Positions 58,401 through 63,949 of a stretch of DNA of 63,949 nucleotides are shown here, piece by piece. The notes beneath the pieces were generated by a model. It saw only the letters and a list, made by a program, of their open reading frames with translations, was not told the origin of the DNA and made no database searches. A program made the position numbers and the translations under genes. This stretch comes from Krasilnikovozyma curviuscula (Eukaryota; Basidiomycota; Tremellomycetes; Cystofilobasidiales; Mrakiaceae): positions 1-63,949 of the forward strand of contig MVAQ01000117.1 of assembly GCA_014825775.1 (NCBI GenBank), read 5' to 3'. Each line of letters opens with the position of its first letter. Positions within the stretch are counted from its first letter, which is position 1.

Positions 58401-60297
58401 ACAGAGGAGTAAACACTTCATATATAGAATTTTGTTCAGCAATTTCGGAATTAAGAGAAGGTAGGGTACAGGTGGAAACTCACTGTCTCTTTGAATAGGA
58501 TCGTGAGCAATACCACTGAGCATGGTAAACCGTTCTTTTTCCGACAATCCAAATCTTTCACCCATCCAAGGGAAAAAATGCGTCAGACTGTAGTGTCTTC
58601 CTTTGACGCCCTTTGGAATACCAGTTGAACCAGAAGTGAAACTCAGAGTTCCCAGAGAGTCAGGTCCAAGAACAACACCAGGATGCTGAGTAGCAAGATG
58701 AGAAACAGCTTGAAGGATATCCTCGGACGTTGCAGGAAGAACTCCTCCGGAGAGTACACCTGAAGTGGACATCTTGAGGGAGGGGATGACCAAACGAAGT
58801 GATAGGTTCTCTTCGCAGTAGTTTTGAACGATGGGGTGTAATGTTCCAGCAGTGTTAAGAATGATGAGAGCACGTGGAGTGGAAACTGAGAGGTAAATAG
58901 TCTGTCTTGTGGGTGGGTATGCAGGATCTAGGAATTGTAAACAAAATAAAGTGCCAAATGGAGCAATTAGCCATGCCGCGCAAAGCAAACAGAAGTAAAG
59001 AACACACACCAATGACACTGAAGATACCTCCGGCTTTCAAAATTCCCATCACAGCAATAACCAATTCAACTTTCCTGCCAGCGTATACCATGACAACCTC
59101 CTCCCGTTGCAGACCACCAGAAAGGAGTCTGTGGGCGACCAAGTTACTCGCCTCATCGATCATCTTGTAAGTGAAGATAGTCCGACCTTGACTTGGACCC
59201 TCCGATAATCCACCTCCAGGCACTTCAATATCATAACTCTCGACGACACAAGCCTTGTCAGGATGACGAGCAGCGTTGGCAGCGAAGACGTCGGTAATTG
59301 CCCCCTTGAAATCGCACCAGTTGAGCTCTGCTGTTGGATCAGGTAAGAAAACGGTTTGTTCTGGAGTAATCATTGGGAGGGTGAGAATTGATGTGCTTGA
59401 CGACTTGGAAGCTGATACAAGAAGGGCCAGCAGGGTAGTGAGCATGTACTTGACTCTCAATGGCGAGAAGAGAAGCGAGTTGTAGGTGACTGAAAGAATG
59501 AATTGGGGAGTCGATGATGACGAAAGAAAGGCTCTTGTGTGGGAAGTAGCTAATTAACATATAGGAGGCATTGTGAGAAAGGGTCAGCACGAAGCGGGAA
59601 AAGCAATTTGTGAGAGGCGGCCGACAGACCTTCTTCTAAAACGAACGTCAAGTCTACATCCATGCCCATACCGATGGAGGCTTCTTTAGAATCCAGGAAC
59701 CTGACTCTGGTGAGTGGACCATCACCGCGTTCCGTCTGAGTTCTCTTCACCTCTGCCTCAATATCGGCCAGAGGCAGGTAGTCTTCACGGGCTTGCTTCT
59801 CGACCTGCTGAACCTGCGATAATAGTGACTGGAATGTTGTTTCTGGCGCTAGTGCAAGGAGGAGCAGCAGGGGGATTGGGTGCCCATCGCTTGCAGAAAG
59901 GGAGGTTTGGATCAAGATGCTGGGATCGGGAGTAAATCGATGGAGCAAGATGACAAATGCGGTCTAGAAGAAAAGCATCAGCATCAGTAAGCCAGAGATC
60001 CAATGACAAGTGTCGTCATGGGGAATAAAGACTTGAACAGCGGCAGGAAGAAGGGCAACTGTGCTGTCTACGATTTTTTCTGCTCACCAAAATCAAGTCG
60101 AAAGGGGATGCTGACGATTCCTGGGCGAGAGACTCCAATGCTTTGACTGTTTGTGCGTCAATTTCGATGCTCTGATGGGCTTCAACCATCTTTGGTGGGG
60201 TCGAACGAGGGTAATCAGTGGGCAGAGCCAAGGAAGGAACCGACGACAGCAGCTTGGACCATCGCTCAGTCCTGACTTCGACTGAAGGGGAGCCCAT
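55425..60297 (-). CDS. LYS2: L-2-aminoadipate reductase
   Basis: Reduces alpha-aminoadipate to the semialdehyde in the fungal lysine pathway, via adenylation, phosphopantetheinyl thioester and NADPH reduction. Exons: 60088-60297, 59630-59963, 59010-59489, 58484-58927, 58293-58415, 57372-58220, 56493-57298, 56076-56421, 55425-55996; 1387 residues, all phases closing, the usual length. Adenylation domain: [20 protein letters not shown] (~437), [48 protein letters not shown] and [14 protein letters not shown]. Carrier domain: [16 protein letters not shown] (~884), whose Ser accepts phosphopantetheine. Reductase: [19 protein letters not shown] (~982), [13 protein letters not shown], and active-site-type [12 protein letters not shown] (Tyr/Lys). 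Intact throughout. It needs Lys5-type phosphopantetheinylation, not encoded here. Confidence 0.97.
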
Positions 60298-60583
60298 GGT
60301 AGCTATGAAGGGTTAAGAAATGTCCAGAAAGGTGTCTGTAGCTGTATACTGCTCGCCTTGTATCCTCCGCCCGACCTTTTTTTTTTTTCTTCGCAGCTGC
60401 TGGTGGCGCGCATGACTAGGATAGTGGTTCCAAATTCCAGCAGATATCACTCTCCAAATGTCATTGATGTGTAAGGCAAGAAATGAGATACAAGAAGATT
60501 ATGTTCCTGCTCGAGAATCCCGCTCATCTCCAAAATAAAGCTCTGATCTTGTTTGTCCGTGTGGTTGTCTTTCATATCTGACG
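60298..60583. other. LYS2 promoter region
   Basis: 286 bp between the LYS2 start and the ChAPs stop, both minus strand. It holds a T-rich run (about 60379-60390). No clear Gcn4-type TGACTC site seen; GCGCATGACTAGG near 60408 is a partial match. Confidence 0.4.
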
Positions 60584-63500
60584 TTAAAACTCGCTACCTT
60601 CCACCCTGAACGTTTGACCGTACCTCAAGTAGGCCTGCATAAGTTCCAGTATTCCTTCTGGTAGGTTGAGCGACAGAAGAGTGTACTGGATTTTTGAGTG
60701 ACCGTGGATCAGGCCAATTTTGTACAGATGATGAGCAATCGCTGTTGGATAACAACCTAAAATAAAGGAAATAAAAAGCGGTGAGTAAATTTTGAACTTC
60801 TGCCTAAACAAATCTGCTGGCACGTTGATGCTTACTCTCGCTGTACCACCGCGACGCACTGGGATCAATAGGCAAAGCAGTCAGCGACCGATCATTGAGT
60901 GATTAAGCAGAGGTGTAGAACTCACTACGCTGTAAGACGAGTAGCAGCATTTAATGTCTTCTGCAAGTCGCCTTCGTCTGAATACTTTTCTAGCAGCTTC
61001 AACCAAGCTTTCGCGCTGAACTTCATATCCAAGCATCTTTGGAACGCATCTTTCGCCTCTTCCTCGTGATGCAATCTCTGAGCGAGTTCACCCAATATCT
61101 CCCACTCGGTTCCGGTTTTACGATATGACATGTGCTGAGTTTTGAAGTGAGAGATCTCTGCCCTCCAAATGGTGTAAACTCGCAGATCCTGCAGATTGGG
61201 GAAAAGCTCGTTCAACAGCAGCCCCGTGCGGCAAGAACGAATTCCGTTCCAGGAAGACTTACTTCGTAGAGAACCATGAACAAGTTATCCAACCATCTCT
61301 CACATAGCCTCTTCGTGCTGAATGAAAACTCTTCTTCGCCCGGCAGAATATTACTTATGTTCCCCTTCTCGGCCGCTGATTTATCATCACCCTCAGGACC
61401 TTGTTGAGCGACTTCAGGTTTCGAAAGTTCTTGAGGTTTAAAAATTGATTCTGATGTTTGATCCTCTGAGACTTCTTTGGTCGTAGTCGAAGGGGCACCA
61501 TTCACTGAAGCGAGAATGTCAGCTTCTGAGGATATTTTGATTGTTGGAATACCAGGGCTGGCGGGTTCACCCATCTCAGCATTAGAGACCGAGGAACCCT
61601 CCTTCGAATGGATGCCTTTTATTGACGCATGATCGTCTTCTTCTCCTTCAGCAGGAGGGGGCGAATGTGCTGGGCTAATATAACCATCTTCGCCATCATG
61701 AGCACCATTTGTGTATCCATTAACACCGTCCAAAGGGGGCTGTTTCTGCTGTCTGTACTCTTCTTCCATCACAAATACACCACTCCTCGCTTTGAGAAGC
61801 TCATCCCATCCGATTTGAGAGACCAATCTTGTGAGGAGCGCGTATGCCTTTGCGAAGGTACCCCGGAGAGAAGGTGCAGGAAGACGAAGGAGAGCAATGT
61901 CCGCCTGTAGTTTTCCACACAAGGTTGGGGCATGACGAAGCTAATTAGTAATAGGTCAAGAAGAAGGAAAAAATGGGCATTTACCTCGTTGTCGTTCCTC
62001 GAATTCTCTTCGTCCAGAATGCCACTCTCAGCTATGAACTGTTTAACAGGCAGGTGTGTTCTGGCTGGCGTTGGCATTCTATGAAGATCTCTCTCATTGT
62101 AGGTGAACATGGGACACGAGTTTAAGGTCAACAAGCCCTGAGAGAGGAAGGGCGTCAAAGTAAGTCACGGTACTCCGATGAGAATGAACGACTCACGTTC
62201 TCCCATTCTCCTCTCTCAATGTACACTTCAACTAACTTTGCCCAAGTCACAAACTCGCTGGGAGCACAATTTACAGCTTCTTTAGCTAATTTGAGAGCCC
62301 AATCCAATTTGCCTCCTTTCCTTAACAGGAAATCCACTTGAACATGCAGAAGAGGATATAACTGCGGGTTTTGCAGTAGAGCTGAATGTATCACCTGAAG
62401 GCCTTTAACTTCCTCATCTGTGAGAGTGGAAGATAACCACATTTGTGAGCAAGCGGGGAAGTGAGTCGTTTAGTATTAGTTTAGACTCACTCATGCCCAG
62501 GTAACTTCGACCAAGTAGCGCTGCAGCCTCAGGGTGAGATGGTAGCAGTCGTTCAAAGAGGTTGACGACTTTTTCAAAACGGAAGGAATCACCGAAATAC
62601 TTCATAAGGCCGGCTGTGAGATGATTTGAGACCAATGTCGCAACCTGAATCTCGGGGTCAGAGCCTAGTTGCCAGCCTAGATTCAGGGAAGAACCGTCAA
62701 ACACATCAGATGGTTCAAATTTCTTAGTCAGATCTCCTGTATAGTCCTCACCTTTGTGGAACGCTTCTCCTGCAGCCTTCAAGAATCGTTCTTCAGATTC
62801 ACTAGAAGCTATAGGATCGAGTCTTCTAAATCCAGCTAGTCGGTAGTTGGCATCATCTGCATATCGAATGGCTCTAAGAAGTGCCGAAAGATATGTTTCC
62901 TGCCACAGCTGAGGGGTTGTCGGGTGTCTGCTCCCGGGAAGAAACCGATCAGTACACTTCCTCGCCCCACGCACACCAGACTATTACCTTTCACCTCGAA
63001 GGTCAATGACGTCTATTGAGATCACTCTAACGTCAGTGCGCTCAAGTAAACCAGGAATTGAAAGCCAACCGTGTACTGGCAGCAGTAGGCCACGACTCAC
63101 ATGCATCAACTCCACCTGGGATCTTGACTTCTACCCTCATATCCACCCTCGAAAAGGCATTAAAGCAGCTATAGAAAGACACAGATGATCAACCACAGAT
63201 GTTTTGGCTCAACCTATCATTCTCGTGCCACTGGACCGGCAGGGGGGCACTGACCCCCGGTACTTGACACGAAGAAATAGATCTATGTTACGTCTGCCTG
63301 TTGGAGACCTTCCTACATGTCATCCCAAGCCATTGTAATCACGCTGGATTGCGGCGCCCACACCACTCTCCCTGTGGCCAGCGATTCATGACGCCTCCTT
63401 TGTCTCCTGCGTGATGAAAGAAGAACAGCGTAGAACTAACCAGTAAACCCCTCCTCTGACCTTCCAACCAGAACCACCCCTGAACCATGCACCTTGAGCT

Positions 63501-63949
63501 GTGTCGTCGAGGTTGAACTGCAGGGAGTTGAGGTAGGCGGCCAGAGAGGCAGATGAAGAAGCTTCTATTCCCGACGTGTAATGGTAGGACCCAATCTGCA
63601 TCCAAAAAAGGCCCGACATGCCAACAGGTTTCAAATGAAAATTAAAGGTTCATCAGTATATGCGAATATTGCCAAAATACCAACAGCATATCGATGCAAC
63701 GGCAGGTGCTGTCCAGGTTAACTCACGTCTTTCGAACCAGCTTTGCCTGTACTCTTTACGACATGGCACAGATCGGGGCCACCCAGTTCTCTGAAAGAAG
63801 ATAGGATCTCTGTTCGAGCGGCTATCGATTCACCTATATCAACCTGCGAAAAGGACACATAGGTTCAGATAGGACGCCCTGTCTCGAAAGGGCTCTTGAG
63901 ACCCAACGCGAAACTGCTTACTTCGACGAACTCAGGTACGTCCTTGAAC
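60584..63949 (-). CDS. ChAPs-family exomer protein (Chs5-Arf1-binding), 5' end beyond window
   Basis: Adaptor of the exomer complex, which with Chs5 and Arf1 exports cargo such as chitin synthase from the trans-Golgi. Partial: the N-terminus lies past 63949. Reading inward: FKDVPEFVE, SIAARTEILSSFRELGGPDLCHVVKS, GSYHYTSGIEASSSASLAAY, LWQETYLSALLRAIRYADDANYRLAGFR, then TPR-like helices (PQLYPLLHVQVDFLLRKG, LALKLAKEAVNCAPSEFVTW, AKLVEVYIERGEWE), LNSCPMFTYNERDLHRMPTP, a long acidic insert, ERWLDNLFMVLYEDLRVYTIWRAE, and the C-terminal HLYKIGLIHGHSKIQYTLL. The last exons are 60836-60858 (23 nt) and 60584-60756; the remaining junctions follow standard GT-AG sites. Compared with yeast Bch1/Bud7 the acidic insert before ERWLDNLF is long. 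Confidence 0.9.

Noticed and set aside
55425..60297. NRPS-like biosynthetic gene as the core of a secondary-metabolite cluster
   Set aside because: The adenylation-carrier-reductase order, length and [13 protein letters not shown] / [10 protein letters not shown] motifs are those of LYS2; neighbours are housekeeping genes.
1..63949. tRNA, rRNA or CRISPR arrays
   Set aside because: The few GGTTCGA-like boxes lie in coding exons and have no matching A-box or cloverleaf; no regularly spaced repeats were seen. CRISPR is not expected in a nuclear fungal sequence.

Overview
This is a nuclear window from a fungus, most likely a basidiomycete (possibly Pucciniomycotina yeasts or their relatives; that placement is inference). 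Nearly every gene is cut by many short GT-AG introns, mostly 50-90 nt. The gene content is fungal: an alpha-aminoadipate reductase (LYS2), a ChAPs-family exomer protein, three Zn2Cys6 regulators and yeast-type mitochondrial DNA polymerase. Base composition is near 50% GC with no operon-like spacing. I rebuilt exon models by hand from splice sites and reading-frame phase; where phases close exactly I give the exons.

Left part (1-12 kb): a degenerate coding remnant at the edge, a five-exon multi-pass membrane protein of unknown family (+), a single-pass protein with a long Ser-rich tail (+), then an 11-exon Zn2Cys6 factor (-) whose zinc cluster is split by a 21-nt micro-exon. A small uncharacterised protein (-) is divergent from the mitochondrial DNA polymerase gene (+, 12.6-17.3 kb).

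Middle (18-31 kb): a very long, heavily interrupted gene (-) for a secreted, Ser/Thr-rich, probably GPI-anchored surface protein with duplicated Cys modules and a block of degenerate ~18-residue repeats. Next comes a gene-poor stretch with hairpins and a decayed F-box-like copy, then an intact F-box gene (+) preceded by an overlapping uORF, the RPA14 subunit gene of replication protein A (+), and a SnoaL/NTF2-like protein with a mitochondrial-type N-terminus (-).

31-43 kb: two more Zn2Cys6 regulators (-) flank a TAP-type alpha/beta hydrolase (-) with an apparent frameshift, and two small TATA-driven genes (+) that both begin with a D-A-P-P-S-Y motif, the second a UPF0145/YbjQ-like protein.

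Right part (43-64 kb): a disordered protein with two W-P-P-K...H-K-L-W repeats (-), a GNAT acetyltransferase (+), a nitrilase-superfamily amidohydrolase (+), a two-finger CCCH protein (-), a glutaredoxin-fold protein lacking catalytic cysteines (-), LYS2 (-), and a ChAPs gene (-) running off the right edge. The genes are mostly unrelated housekeeping, regulatory and surface functions; I see no biosynthetic cluster. The most unusual items are the repetitive surface protein, the cysteine-less glutaredoxin, the paired PPSY small genes, and a nitrilase splice choice that would delete the catalytic lysine in frame.
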